A stretch of 64,000 nt of DNA, taken from assembly GCA_910574455.1 (NCBI GenBank), contig CAJSYZ010000005.1, positions 5,828,001 through 5,892,000 on the forward strand, read 5' to 3'. The notes beneath the pieces are model-generated. The model had not been told where the DNA came from and did no database searches. It was given only the letters and a program-made list of their open reading frames with translations. The stretch is from Trichaptum fuscoviolaceum (Eukaryota > Basidiomycota > Agaricomycetes > Hymenochaetales > Trichaptaceae). Below are positions 43,879-57,008 of the stretch, one piece after another. Position 1 is the first letter of the stretch. Each line of letters begins with the position of its first letter. A program made the translations under genes and the position numbers.

Positions 43879-44951
43879 ATGAAGGTTTCACAGAGTCGCC
43901 TCCTTTCCATGGCCGTTCTGGCCTGTGCGCTGGCTTCCAATGTTGAGGCGAAGGCCGGCGAACGTCGTGGACTCTTTGCATTCGGCAGGCGTCAAGACAC
44001 TACCACGGCGGATATCTCGACTTCTGTAATCGATACATCGATAATTCCAACCGAGTGCCCAGCTACAGCGTTTGAGACTACGACAACGACAATAACGATC
44101 ACGACTGATGACCTATCTGCTTGCGGTAAGCTCTTATTAATGATCTTTCGAACATTTCGGACTCATATTTACCTATGATGATAGATTCCTCCACGTCATC
44201 GTCCACGTCCATCTCTATCACGACTTCAGCACCATCAGATTCAACATCCATCACACTCCCAATTTCGTCCTCGTCATCATCGGACACTTCTTCTGGTTCC
44301 GACACCTCAACTTCAGTATCTTCTAGCTCAACTGACACGGTCAGCGATACGGATACATCGACTTCGGGCTCTGGCTCAACTACTTCCACATCAGGCTCAG
44401 TCACGACATCTTCGTCTTCATCTTCCTCAGAATCCTCGAGCGGCACTGAAACATCGACTTCTGTATCGTCTAGCGTCACCGACACATCCTCAACCACCTC
44501 GTCGAGCGGTTCTGTTACATCTTCAACCGCATCTTCGAGCGGCACGGATTCATCCTCTTCCTCATCTGTGTCGTCATCCTCCGGCTCTTCGAGTTCGACA
44601 TCCTCATCATCAGGATCCACAATTACGACGTCTCCGCCATCGTCGACCATTGACTCCTCAACGTCTGAGCCGACAACTATATCCGGAACCGTGTATGAGA
44701 CAATTACCAGTACAGTTACTGAGACAGAGACTGTCACCATCACGTCGGGTATCGCCACCACTACAGATTTCTTTACAGACTTCACTACTTCGTTCGTCAC
44801 ATCCACTGTCACAGACACCGAGACAGCAGCTGCGACGACAGTCACCGTTAATGGCGTGCCAGTCAAGCGTGGTATTTTCCCTACATGTAAGTTCTTCAGT
44901 TGAAAATATACCATCACCGAGCTTATTGAATTTACAGTCGCCCTTTTCTAA
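43879..44951 (+). CDS. Ser/Thr-rich secreted protein, copy A
   Basis: Two or three exons (43879-44127, 44186 to about 44896, 44938-44951). A signal peptide (residues 1 to about 24, ending VEA), then an RR pair (residues about 30 and 37-38, candidate Kex2 sites), then a Thr-rich part with one Cys pair, and a mucin-like body of about 170 residues made almost only of Ser, Thr, Asp, Gly and Glu. The last 70 residues are Thr/Val-rich beta-like repeats (TITSTVTETETVTI), with a KR pair near the end. It should be heavily O-mannosylated, at the wall or secreted. Related in layout to the gene at 60731-62012. No GPI signal is obvious. Confidence 0.75.
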
Positions 44952-45496
44952 ATTCTTCCGGGCCTAGTTTAGTTATGTGATGGACATTTTCGTTGCCAAT
45001 GAAGTTATGACCCGTTTTTTTCACTCACGCGTCTGTACGACTGGCATTTTTTCATTTGTACAGTTTATCACAGAATACAACGTTGTCGTTAACACAAAAT
45101 TTCTACACTCATTCTTCCTATTGTGTGCATTACTGATGATTTAAGCCAAGAACTACCTGTTAGAAATATTTTCTTAGCTCGCCGGACCAGGAAAAGTAAT
45201 AAAGCAGAGCAAAGGGGAAGAAATTATTTCCAAGGGTAGCGGAGTTGCGAGATGAATGCCCGCACCTACTTAGTATAATTTATATACGCCAAGAAGTTGG
45301 CGAGTGTTTAGAGTTAGGCTTTCAACGCTTAGAGATCCGACAGTCGGCTAAACTTGAAACGCCCAGAACGCGCTTTAACCAAATACACGTAAATAACGCG
45401 CGGGAAGGATATAAAAAATGCGCGTACCTTTTAACAACCTCATATTCGTGACCACCATCAAGCGCGCCTCAAAGAACCTATCTTCGGAAGGCGATA
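44952..45496. other. Intergenic, no gene seen
   Basis: A/T-rich spacer between the Ser/Thr-rich gene and the SNF2 gene. No feature recognised. Confidence 0.4.
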
Positions 45497-48400
45497 ATGT
45501 CGTCTCCGAGATACACCAGCGCACAAGTGCTGGAAATTGCCAAACGCACGTTAGATTTACCGGCCCATGTCAGTGTGAGTGCTTCTTAGTCGAAGAACTT
45601 TCATAGAACTGAGTTTGATCGCCAATCAAGGAATCAGAAGTCCCTGCCGGCTATCTCGCAGAGTTGGTCAAACACGTTAGCATCCATCCCTACGATACTT
45701 TGGTAAGGGCTTCACAGCTCTCAAGAAACTCCATTCCTTATTACGTTACTTGTGTGTTTAGTTTCAGGTCAGTGGACAGACAGGATATGGATGTACGTAA
45801 ACTCAGTCGAAGAAGAGTATTTCCATAAACTGATCGTTTCGCATAGATGGTAGAGTTGTATGTCTCGAACTTGGGTGCAATCGTGCAGTAGTACCTTTGA
45901 CGAAGCGCGTTGGTGTGCCCGACGGAGGAATGTCGGAGGGCATTGGAGGGCTATCCGCGTATAGGGTAAGCGACTACTAGTAGCGTCTGTGTATAAGAAG
46001 CTAGCATACTCACCTTTCTTTCAGAACCACATGTCAGACCCTGCTCATAAAACGAGTCGACTGGCCAGACTGAAAGCGACACAAAGCTCCCGCGCCAACT
46101 CTGTAAGAAAAACTTGTTCATTGCGCCAGCAACACTAATTCAGATCATGCAGAATTCCAGCACCCCAAGTAGAACACCTGACAATAGCAAGGCCGGACGT
46201 GTCCGATTACTGAAAGGTCTCGAAGGGCAGACAGAAGCCCCCACACCACCCGCTACTCCGGAAAGACCGATTGCTCGACCGGTAGCTCGGCAAAGTCTCC
46301 CCAACCTCCCAGAAAGGACGTCGCCTTCTAAGCGTCTTCTCCCACTCTCGGCGCCTACAGTGCCGCTCAAACGGCCTTCGGAAAATGTGGCCCGCGGCAG
46401 GGAAGACGACTCTTTCGAAGAATCCATAAGCGCCGCTCGGAGGGCTGTGCAAATACCAGCTGCAAGCGCGCAACCACCCTCAAATCAAACAGTGTATACA
46501 ACGGCAAACACCGAGGTGCAGTTGAATATGAGCTATAGCCAGAACTTGAATAGCCGACCATCGTCCACGTCTCCGAAACGCGCGAAAGTTGATGACCACA
46601 CCAACGATAATCTCCCCGATTACCAAGCTGCTAGTCAAGGCACGAACTTGAAAATCGATGTTTCCATCAATGTCGTAGCTCCATCTACACCCAACTCTTC
46701 TACAGCCCTGTCTCAACATCATTCCAGCTTAGGTCACCTTAGTCATGTCGAGCAGCTGAGAGCTATTAATGAAAATTTGAGTCTTTTCCATCGCATCAGA
46801 ATGGGGTTCGTCAGAAAGAAGAAACTTACCGCTACAGACCGCACGAGACTCCGCGGAACGGACTCACAAATTGCCAATCTTCAAGCTCAAAAAAACCAAC
46901 TTGATGCCCTTATTGCACAAGAACAGACCGCAATCGCAAGAGCTACCACAGCGCAGAATATGGTAATCACATCAACGCAGGTTACTATTCAACAGCAAGG
47001 CATACCTCTCGAGCCTTCGAGCTCCAAACCTCTTGCTCAGGATTCTCCTCCTGCACCCTTGCAAGCCCGAATGGCCCATGATCCAATGTATGGAGTGATG
47101 GACCGCCTTTCAGGAACTGGTGATATATCTTTGCAATCACTAGGAGGTTTCATGGTCAAAGAAGAGCTTGATCTCCTTAATGACTTGAATCCCTTTGACG
47201 GAGATGGGAACTGGCATGGCCGGGGTAAGGATCGATTCATCGGCCCAACGGCGCAGCCCGGAGAGTAGGTCTGCCAATATGTGAATACGTGAAGCCACTG
47301 ACTCCAAGATTTTCCAGAATACAGCAATTCTTTCAAGATGCCGGCAATGCGGAGTTTTTCGACGGGAGCGCTTCAGTTACCACTGCATTGGAGAAACTGA
47401 AGCTACCCTCCCTTAATGTTCTTTTCCCTGGTCTTTCAATAGCATTGATGCCGCACCAGGTCATTGGAGTAGCATGGATGTTAGACAAGGAAAGGTCAGC
47501 GGCCTTTAAAGGAGGTATACTAAGTGATGAAGTATGTCTCATCTTTACCATGGCCTTCTAACGCTAGGGATCTTAAGCTAATCTAACGCTTTCATAGATG
47601 GGTCTAGGAAAGGTTCGTTTAGAGATATGGTACCCATCCCAAGCTAACACTTGTTATCCATGACGGCGTATATAGACTGTACAAATGTGAGTGCTTACTA
47701 CATAGTAAGCCGGCCTTCTAGACGTTCTTAATGTCCCTTAGGATCGCAACTATGACGGCTAATAAGTCCGAAGACCCGGCCGTTAAAACGACCCTCATCG
47801 TCGCTCCCCTTGCACTTCTCGACCAATGGAAGCTGGAGATAGAAATGAAGACAGACGATTCGATGAAGTGCCTAATCTATCACGGTCAGGTAAAGGCGAA
47901 GACGAAGAAAGAACTAATGAAATACGATGTAGTTCTCACGACCTTTCAAGTCAGTAGCCCTGACCTCAGTGATGCTCAGGCTGCGGGACCGAACTAATTA
48001 CCGTGATAGACCCTGGCAATGCAATACCCTGACCCTGAAGCGGAAGAAAGAAGGGATATCGAAAAGAAAAAGAAGAAGAAAAAGGATGAGTTCATTGAAT
48101 CGGACAGCGATGATGTTAAAACCAAAGCAAAGAAGAAGAAAAAGGCAGAGCGTATGTTCTCGCTTATCCGTCTCATTCATGAAAAGTCATGTACTGATAA
48201 GAGTCCTGTAGCCGGTCTTCTCTTAAACATGAATGTTAGCATCATCACTGTTTCTCAGATCTCTACAATTCTCACACCATCTGGTCCTAGTGGTATCGAA
48301 TCGTGCTTGATGAGGCTCAGTTCATCAAGAACAAAAAGACTCGTAAGTAGCTACATTGTGGAATGATTGAGAGTCAGGCTTCATTGCCTTTTCAGGGGTT

Positions 48401-51221
48401 TCGCGCGCTGTTACCAATCTGACCTCGGAGCTCAAGTGGTGTTTGTCGGGGTAGGTGCGCCAACATCATAAACACTCAACCCAACTTGATTGAAATCTAG
48501 TACACCTATTACGAATGGCCTCGGGGATATCTATCCGCTTTTGCGTTTCCTTCGGATCCGGCCATGGTATGGTAAGCCTAATTTGACTTTGCTCTTGTTA
48601 CTATATTATTGAAATATGTCGCCGTAGACTGGCTCGAATACAAGCAACATATCATGAATCTGGAGCGTAAAGCTCGTATGTACTGCTAGTCTCCTGAATG
48701 GTTCCTTCAACTAACTATGAATGATGATCTAGCAAATGTCGCGACAGCTAGATTACAGGCCATCTTGGCTACGTGTTTGCTTAGGAGGAAGAAGGACACA
48801 GAGCTCGATGGGAAACGCTTGATAGATCTTCCCCTTAAAGATGTCCACCTCCGTAAACTTGACTTCTCGCCGGAAGAGCGAGAAATCTACAATATGGTGA
48901 GCTTGCAATGCCTGTGTCATATTCTTCTTATGCTTATGCAGCTGTCTGTATCAAGGTCGAGACTCGCAGTCAGCAAATTTTCAATAGGTATCTTCGCGCT
49001 GGAACTGTCCTGAAGTGAATTCATACTTATTTGTGTGCTGGACTACTTACTTATCTTCAAAATTCGACAGGAACTATGCTCACGGTCATTGTTTACATCC
49101 AATTCGTCTGCATATCATCTACTCATATCTGACGTTATACAGTTCTTGTGATGCTTCTGCGTCTTCGACAAATTTGTTCACATACATCTTTGATAACCGA
49201 GGAAAAGGACGTTATCGTGGATGACAATCTGGAAGACGCAGACAAGAATGATGAGGACGAACTCATTCAAGCACATAGGGTTGCAGGACCGGACTTTGTT
49301 AACAAACTGAAAACAAAGTTGAGGGAGGTCGCCGTAGAACGAATTGCGGCTGAAAAGGAGGTAAGCTTCTGGTTTCCCAACTTTTGTGTTGGCGTTAACG
49401 ACCGCTATTATTGTAGTCGCCCGATGCGGCCCTTGAGAATGAAGAATGTCCGATTTGCTTTGACTTGCTCGATAAGCCGGTGGTCACTTCGTGCATGCAC
49501 TTTTTCTGTCGTAAATGCATAAGTGAGCTCTCTTAAGACGCTATTTAGCGACAAATATAACTGATTCCTAACTTCACTGTGCAGATGTTACTCTCGATTC
49601 TCTACACGTGATAGATCCGGAGCACCCGAATAAATACAACCAGGATCAAAGACCTTGTGAGCTACTTTCACTCACTCGGAATTCTGAAGATATTACTAAC
49701 CATGTATGGTATAAGGCCCTGTTTGTCGAGAGCCAGTCTCTAAGGATTCAATATTTGCGCGCAAAGCCTTCGAGCCCACAGACAAGGAGTTACAAGAAAG
49801 GCATGAAGAAGGTCCCGATAACAAGTCGCAAGTTCGGTTGCCAAAGTCGTGTAATATCAAGCCCGAGAATGATGACGACGACGAAGAGATGCCTGATATC
49901 AAAGATTTGCTATTGAAGGAGGCTTCTAAAGCAAAACCTGTCGCCAAGAAGACTAAAGGTAAAGCAAAGGCTACGCGCAAAAGTACTCGTAAGACTCGTA
50001 ACACGCGTCGTATCATGGATTCGGATGATGAGGAAGAAGAAGAGGGCGATGACGATTACGACTCAGATCTCAGTGATTTCATTGTGCGGTCCGACGAAGA
50101 CGAAGAGGAGAAGGATGCTCGTAGGGAACTGAGGAAGAAAACGAAGAAGCGGATCATTCGTAGACAGGAAGAGTTCGAAAGTGAGCTCGACGATGACATC
50201 GAAGTCATCATCGACCCCAAGCAGAAGAAGGCAATGCTATACAAAGGTCCTATTAAAGTTCTTCCTAAGCAGCTTCCGTCAACGAAGATGATCGTGAGTG
50301 TTTCCATTCGACTTCATTCGCATGATGATGATGACACCCTTCTCCAAGCACATGATGGAGAACCTTCAGCAGTGGGCGACGGAAAATCCTGGAGAGAAGA
50401 CGATCGTTGTCTCACAATGGACGCAGTGCCTTGATCTCGTCTCCGCGTATCTCATCACAAAGGAGTTCAAGCACGTGAAGTAAGAGAGGAAATATATCGT
50501 TCCATCACGAAGCATACTTACATCTATCCTTTAGATATCAAGGATCTATGAACCGTAAGAAACGCGAAATCGCCGTTCGCGCATTCATGAAGGATGATAG
50601 TGTGCAAGTCATGTTGATGAGCCTGAAATGCGGCGGAGTTGGACTTGTAAGTTAAGAACATGATCGATCCTCAATGATGCTGACCTATAATTTTTCTCCT
50701 ATACAGAACCTTACCCGTGGAAATAGTGAGCTTCTACCGGCATTCTGATTGAGTGTCTAATCAACCCTTGACGGATTAGGGGTTATCTCTATGGACCTTG
50801 GGTGGAGCGAAGCCGTCGAAAATCAAGCCTTCGACCGAGTGCATCGTCTGGGTCAAATGCGGCCGGTAGTCGTTCATCGCCTTATTATCAGCAACACTGT
50901 CGAGGACAGAGTACTTGCGTTGCAAGAGAAGAAGGTAAGAAATCTGGGCAATCCGTCATATTAACCTGGTCGCTGACATAATTGTGCAGAGGAACCTTGC
51001 AGATGGAAGTCTTGGAGAAGGAAATGGCAAGAAGATTGGACGTACGTGTGTAGTTTTCTCACACAACTGCATCCGCTGATGTTTGTCCTTTTCCCTTAAC
51101 TTCAACAGGCTTGTCTGTTCGTCAACTCGCCAATTGTGAGTTACCATCTTTCCTTTTGTTGACACTACTGACGCAGCTTCCTGTAGTGTTTGGACTTGAC
51201 CACCACGGAAATCTCTTGTGA
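45497..51221 (+). CDS. SNF2-family ATPase with internal RING finger (Rad5/Uls1 class)
   Basis: Large gene of about 20 exons from ATG 45497 to TGA 51219-51221. The disordered N-terminus (45497-47260) is Pro/Ser-rich with a coiled-coil-like segment (about 46840-46940). SNF2 motifs follow: I (SDEMGLGKT, split by an intron at about 47530-47595), Ia (TLIVAPLALLDQW), II (DEAQFIKN, near 48315), III (WCLSGTP). A C3HC4 RING finger (about 49435-49745, CPICFDLL...CMHFFCRKC...CPVCRE) is inserted between the two helicase lobes. Motif V (SLKCGGVGLNLT) and VI (DRVHRLGQ) complete lobe 2. This is the design of Rad5, Rad16 and Uls1 ubiquitin or SUMO-targeted ligase translocases in DNA damage tolerance or chromatin clearance. 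There is no HIRAN domain visible, so Uls1-like is favoured. Two Lys/Asp-rich inserts (48055-48150; 49865-50210) are unusual. Confidence 0.88.
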
Positions 51222-52270
51222 TCAAGGAAGACTACAGAAACCATAACGGACATTAGAGTGCTTTGCCTTCGGGAGTTCATAGACTGCTAAACTTATTCTT
51301 CAGACCTATTTTCCTTCTACTGTTTCGATCTCATATTATACATAACAATACTTACAACTTACTTTATTCGATTACATATATCCGAGCAAGCTAACGGTAC
51401 AACTTCAACTGTAGAGTTATGCCTGGCCCACTAAGTTTCATAGAGTAGACCTTATACCAGAATTGAATAGCGTTGTACTTCCACTTGTATTTCTTGACCG
51501 TGACATTGCAACGCCGTATGTTCGCTTTTATAAACATATTCTTTCGCCCTCAATATATATACTTGGCGTTCAAGAATGAGTTGCCAATGTTCGGACGCTT
51601 TGCAAGTGATTTCCATGCTCGCATAGATATCGATTGAAGAGCCCCCAACAAGAGGTCCTTTCAACCAATGCCTGAGTCGTCTACTTTGAGACTCAACCCT
51701 CAACTAATTTGCCTCGCGCGCTACTAGTAACTGTAAATCATGCTCAAATGTGCTAATGAATTCCACAGAAAGGCGGCTTACGCTCCGAGTGCGACGCCTA
51801 TAAAGCGGCGTTAAAGAAATTGCAATGCCCTGAATTGCGAAGCTTAAACGTCCCCTGCATCTTTGACCTCATCATCACCAGACTCGTCGCTTCCATTCGC
51901 TTCATCAAGCTCGTCTCCTTTCTGCTCAAATCGTTACTAGGTGTCGTGTCGATGCTGGAGTTTGGTTAAAGGTTATACACGGATTCCGTCTTGTGGTTGG
52001 AGGGCCGACACTCATTGTAGGGAAGGCAAGGAGTCGTGAACGGTTGCTCGTCAAAGGCCTTTCCGGTGCTGATTTGTTGTCACAACTCATCTCTGCCAGA
52101 GCCTAGTAAAAACGACAAGAGACTGTGATAGATAGATTGCAGCATGCATGGTCAACAGGGTAAAAAGACAAAAAATTAGGTAGGTTGAAAGCATTGAACA
52201 GCGACCACACAAGACTTTTGGTTTACCCCGCGCAGGAACAACAGCCTTCTCTTGACTCTTCTGTACATGC
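51222..52270. other. Convergent intergenic stretch
   Basis: About 1 kb between the 3' ends of the SNF2 gene and SURF4. Weak frames only; no repeat or RNA gene recognised. Confidence 0.4.
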
Positions 52271-53663
52271 TTAATACACCTTTTTCTTCTCGTCCACCGA
52301 CAGACCACCAGGACCCATGTTCACGAGAAGTAAAAGGCCACCAACAATGGCTAAAAGAGGTAAATTCAAATCAGTTTAAAAGGAAGAGGGCTGATTACGT
52401 ATGACGAAACTCACACAACGTCTGGAAGAAATCGTACTTGAGGAAGTCCCGCTTTGGATGTGCTGAGTGGACCGCCCAGAAGTTGTTTGCGATGACGTTG
52501 AAGACGCTTAAAACAGTGACAAGGAAAGCAGCGGACCATTTGGCCTTAAAACCAATGGCGACCATAACACATGCGACGAGACCAATGAGCGACACAAACG
52601 CCCTCCCGATACTCCATTGCCCCTGAATGATAAATCCAAGGAAGAGGAAGATCAGAAGCACACGACCCGCGAGCAAAAAGCTGTAAAGGACCAGATTTCA
52701 GAGATGATTACGGCATATTGGAGTTTAAAGAACTCACTATTTCTTCCTGTCCGTCTCGCTGATCGATGGCAGACCGGCAAAGGGTTTCCTCCTGTTGATC
52801 ATGGTGTCACTGAATACCATGAAAAGTCCACCAATGACGGAGAGGTTGCGGAGGAAAAAGGGAAGGTCAAAGATCAAGCCATAGCCGAAGCCCTGAATGA
52901 CGACAACTCCCAACAGACCCATGACAGCATATTCAGTGTGCCGTTTCGTGATGACAGCTCCGGATGCGACCACCATGACCTGTAATGTAAGACTGTCAGT
53001 TAGCGATATGTTTGTAATTTGATGAAACCAGTTTTGTAATGTGAGCATAAACGTTATATCTGCAAAAATAAACGAGCGATTGAATTCAATAAACAATTCC
53101 AGTGGCACGGACTGCTAGCAAGGACAACGTTATGGTCCAGCAGAAAACCGATCCAATCCGTCGCAGGGTTGATTGCGCCAAGTTCTCGCATGTGTTGAAA
53201 AAACAAAGCGAATAAAGCAAAAACTTGAACGAACACGTCACACTACTCACCACTACGTTTATTAACAGGAAAATATGAGACAGCCCCCAAGGAAACTTCC
53301 TGTGCCTGTCGAGCAAGTTGAAGATTATGAGGGCAATTTGGGATTTCCCGAATGTACGGACCTCTCAAGATACCACAGTTGGTCGCTCCATTGTGTCATG
53401 ATCCGCCACGCGTCCTCCAAGAAGGTCACGACGATGAGGAAACGGCCTATTGCCGGCAACTGAGGCTTGAGAGGCTGCGAGTAGATCTCGACGTAATCCT
53501 CGGCCTGAGACGCAAATCTGCGCAACTTGTCGATGGGGTCGTCTGAGTCCGGGTTCGCCGCACGGTAGCCGCCGCCCACTGAGCGCGAGTTGGACAGACC
53601 GTGTGGGTCGGGGCTGTATGAGCTGGGTGCCGCAGGTCGGGCGATGTTGATGCGAGAGGTCAT
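52271..53663 (-). CDS. SURF4: SURF4/Erv29 family ER cargo receptor
   Basis: Read from ATG 53663 to a TAA at 52271. The cytosolic N-terminus is followed by the family signature: RRFASQAEDYVEIYSQPLKP..., FLIVVTFLEDAWRI, then (next exons) PFFLRNLSVIGGLFMVFSD, RVLLIFLFLGFIIQGQWSI, AFLVTVLSVFNVIANNFW and IVGGLLLLVNMGPGGLSVDEKK. Several membrane helices are evident. The chain ends KKVY, a KKxx COPI retrieval signal, as expected for a receptor cycling between ER and Golgi. Erv29/SURF4 packages soluble secretory cargo into COPII vesicles. It appears intact. Confidence 0.9.
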
Positions 53664-54241
53664 GGTGGTCGGGAAGTAAGGAGTGTCGAGAGGAGCGCCA
53701 GTGGCGGAGTTAGTTCTTGCAAGCCAGTCGTGTCCAAGTTCCCAACCCGCGCGACAACGCGACGAATTGCCTGTCTCGGCTATGACTAATTATTATATGT
53801 CTTAATTTAGTTACAAATAGCCGGACATTGCTAAATATGGGATACCATGGAGACGGAATTGGGATATACCGGCCGGATACAAATGTCAAAAGCACGCTTG
53901 GCGTCCTTCCACGTCACTGACACTCTTTTCATGGCGCAATTCGCAAGCACGAGCCTGTGTGAGACAGACGAAATAGAGTAATTCTCGGAATCTACTTATG
54001 CACAAAGGGTCAATATGGATGTAACAACTCCGATGGTGGAAGCAGTAAAATAAATTGACCAAGTGCCATGTAAGTGCCTGATAGTAGCCATAGTCGAGTT
54101 GATGAAGCTGTTGCTAGTAATCTATATTTGCTTCAGCACAAGCTTTATTTACGATCTACTTCGCATAATAGATCAAATAGCTCTTATGGAACACGAAAGA
54201 GCTTAGAAGCATATTAAGGGTTGCGATAGAGCGTTTGGGAT
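53664..54241. other. Intergenic, no gene seen
   Basis: Promoter of SURF4 and the 3' region of the carboxylesterase. No other feature seen. Confidence 0.4.
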
Positions 54242-56470
54242 TTATTGAGGGATAGAAACAGCAACACTTTTCCAGAATATGTGGTAACATAAGATTAATA
54301 GACATATACCAGCTTGATTGATCAACCGAAACGTACTCGCAGCGCTGCAGAAGAGCTCGGTCTGTTTTCACAGGCCTGCTATCCACCTGAGCGTCTTCGG
54401 TTTCGTTGAATAACATCTCCGTGTGCCCAGAACTGAATGTATTCCAGTGCGGAGTAATGATATTTGGCACGGGAGGATGGATGTTTGGGTCAAATGACCG
54501 AACTACGCCGAGGAACCCACCCGCAAACAATGCATAGAATTGCGCATTGTCGAAGGCAGGGGCGATAATAAGACTTCGTGGCATGTACTGGTCAGAAAGG
54601 ACATGAATATGGGAAATTAATTTAGTGTACTCACTAAGTAGAGGAGAAGTAGTATCGGCGGTCAGTTCCGTGATCACCTGGCGGAATCGCAAATTCTCCC
54701 CATTGAGAGCTGGACTCAGTAATACCACCCATATTGACATTTCAGCATCTTTCGCACCTTATACGATCGTCCAGGGAACGCGCTTAGGAGAAGATATGTA
54801 GGACAGATGAAGATTGCTGAGGGAGAAGTGGCAAAACGTCTGCGGATAAACTTGAATACAGGGACGACAGTCAGATAACTCACATTCGCCCATAATAGCA
54901 ACGGCTTGATCATATGTATGTCTTCACGGTCTGCTAAATTTGTCTCTCGAAGTAGCTGAGTGACGTATTCGGTGAGAGTTTGGTTCGCTATAATGGCTTT
55001 AGTTACGAAGGAGAGGCCTTCAAAGGTGTTGGTAACTGCGAAGTACACATTCTGAATAATAATAAACGTTCATTCGAAGTAAACCTTTTCAGAGGGTAAA
55101 TGTAGGGATACATACGCCATTCAACTATCCGCGAAGAATCGTCTGGACAGGGCGTTCCACAATGAAATCCCCGTCGATGACTGGAACCGTGACAAATGTT
55201 CCCGAGAAGCCAGAAAGATTAATCTCGAGATTCGCGGCCTCAAGGACTGCAGCATCGGTCTTAACGAGGCAGGCGAATGAGTCTGTGGCCTTGGAGCACC
55301 CCACTTTCTGCACGAGTTCTGAATATACTTTCTATTTTCGTAGGGTCAGCGGCGGATTGATATAAGGAGATAGAGAAGTGTATAAACACCCACCTCGGGG
55401 ACGGGGTCATCATATTTGTATTGCGATGGCAAAAATGTCGAGCTCATCATGGCGGCATGAAAAAGAGGCGGCTGTGTGTTTCCTCCGTGGGCCACCATGT
55501 GCTGAAGCACCGAGCCTGCCCCAGCAGATTCGCCTCAGATCGTCACCTTGGTTGGGTCGCCGCCAAAGATATGAATCTGGACGCGAGAATGGATCAATAA
55601 AGAGGTTGGCTATTCAGAGTAGAGGTTCAGAGATTACATACTGCTGAACCCATTTGACAGCGAACTCCTGATCAATTTCAGAGACGAGGGAAGTCAGTGG
55701 CGCTTACTCGCACGAAAAAGTGTTACTCACGCAACCCGGCATTCAGAGCACCCTTATCTTTTACCTCCTTTCCCGAAAGATAGCCTGATATGCGATCAAT
55801 TAAGAATGTTATAAGCGGAAAGACTAAGCACTCACCGAAGATACCCAGACGGTACTCTAGCTCAACAGCCACAATTCCTCCTCCGGCTTCAGTGATGAGA
55901 TCAGAACCACTCATTCCGCTTGTACTGAGACTAATATATCTGTAGCCGGATTTGATTGAGTAAACAGATCCGTTGAGTTTGAGACTAAACTTGCCCTCCG
56001 CCGTGAATCCAGAAGATTACTGGCATTTTAGCTTTCGGATTTATTAGTCCAGAAACATGAACACTGGGGGTAATTGTTAGTTACTGAGATCACAGTTCTG
56101 TATAAAAACATACTTCAAAAACAAACAATCTTCTATATCTAATATGGTTTTCTTAGATAACCCTCGGAACGGAGTGGTCGCACTGGTTACTTTGCTAGCT
56201 CGAGGACACGCAGGGGGTTGCGTAACGGCTAACTGGATACCTGGAGTATTAAGTGGCGGTTCTGGAGCCTGGAATCGCAAATTTCCTGGACAAAGAAACA
56301 ACGATAGGAATTGACCATCGAGTCAGTTTTGGGGAGGACTCAAAATTACTCACCAACTGGAGGGGCGGCATACCGTATGCCTAGGAAGTTAGTTATATTC
56401 GTAGATGTGTTGAAAAGGCCTTGATAAGTCGCATAGCCAAGGTTCACGGGAATCCGTCTTAGAGAATGCA
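54242..56470 (-). pseudogene. Type-B carboxylesterase/lipase with nonsense codon at the catalytic elbow
   Basis: Exons read from about 56470 down to 54242. Recognisable parts: FLGIRYAAPPVG (56350-56400); NLRFQAPEPP and the EDCLFLNV motif (56110-56290); PVIFWIHGGG oxyanion region (about 55990-56020, GC-AG intron after it); AVELEYRLGIFG; FGGDPTKVTI, then TGA (55535-55537) where the family has Trp, then GESAGAGSV with the nucleophile Ser; later the PVIDGDF and DPN..PP..PHW blocks. The TGA replaces TGG directly before the catalytic GESAG, so a full product needs readthrough. All other exons look open, so decay is recent or the stop is a sequencing error. The 5' end with its signal peptide was not resolved, and the last exon border is tentative. 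Confidence 0.75.
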
Positions 56471-57008
56471 AGAACCCAAAACGTTCAAGACTACGTTGAA
56501 GAAGCGCATTTCAATCAGGGTATAGACAACCTGCGAGGTCCTGGCAGACGAAGTTCGAAGCAGTCAGCCATTTTATACTACCATGGACTATTGCAATGAA
56601 CTGAGTATGTAGCTGGGGTTAGGAATAGCATATTCTGGTCTGACCACGCAATGCTTTCTTTTTCGGCACAGAAAATCTTGGAGTAGCGGCTCGAAATTGT
56701 ATGTAGCTCTGCACGGCGTACAGAAAAACGTGTAGGAGAACTATAGCATTCTTTCAATTCGGAAGCGACCTTATGCGGAAACGGTTTTAACACACAAAAT
56801 CACTACCAATGAAATGGCTGGCATCCAAAAACTGAAGATTCAGCTTACTGCAATGAGATCATGGCTCAAACTTGAACTTGAATTTAAGCAAAGTAAAGTC
56901 CTCACCATGACAGAGAAGGAGATATAAAGCATTGAGAACGAGTGTGCTAAGGATCTTCTCCTGTGGGATATGGTGAATGAGTGCAGTAACTTGAAGTTTT
57001 GAACAGTA
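56471..57008. other. Region upstream of the carboxylesterase
   Basis: It may contain the missing first exon(s): an ATG near 56921 (reverse strand) opens a short hydrophobic frame (MLYISFSVM) followed by GTGAGG. Nothing firm. Confidence 0.3.

Noticed and set aside
44099..44917. Long minus-strand open frame of 272 codons, Val/Asp/Glu-rich
   Set aside because: It is the antisense shadow of the Ser/Thr repeat of the secreted protein; such repeats leave the other strand free of stops.
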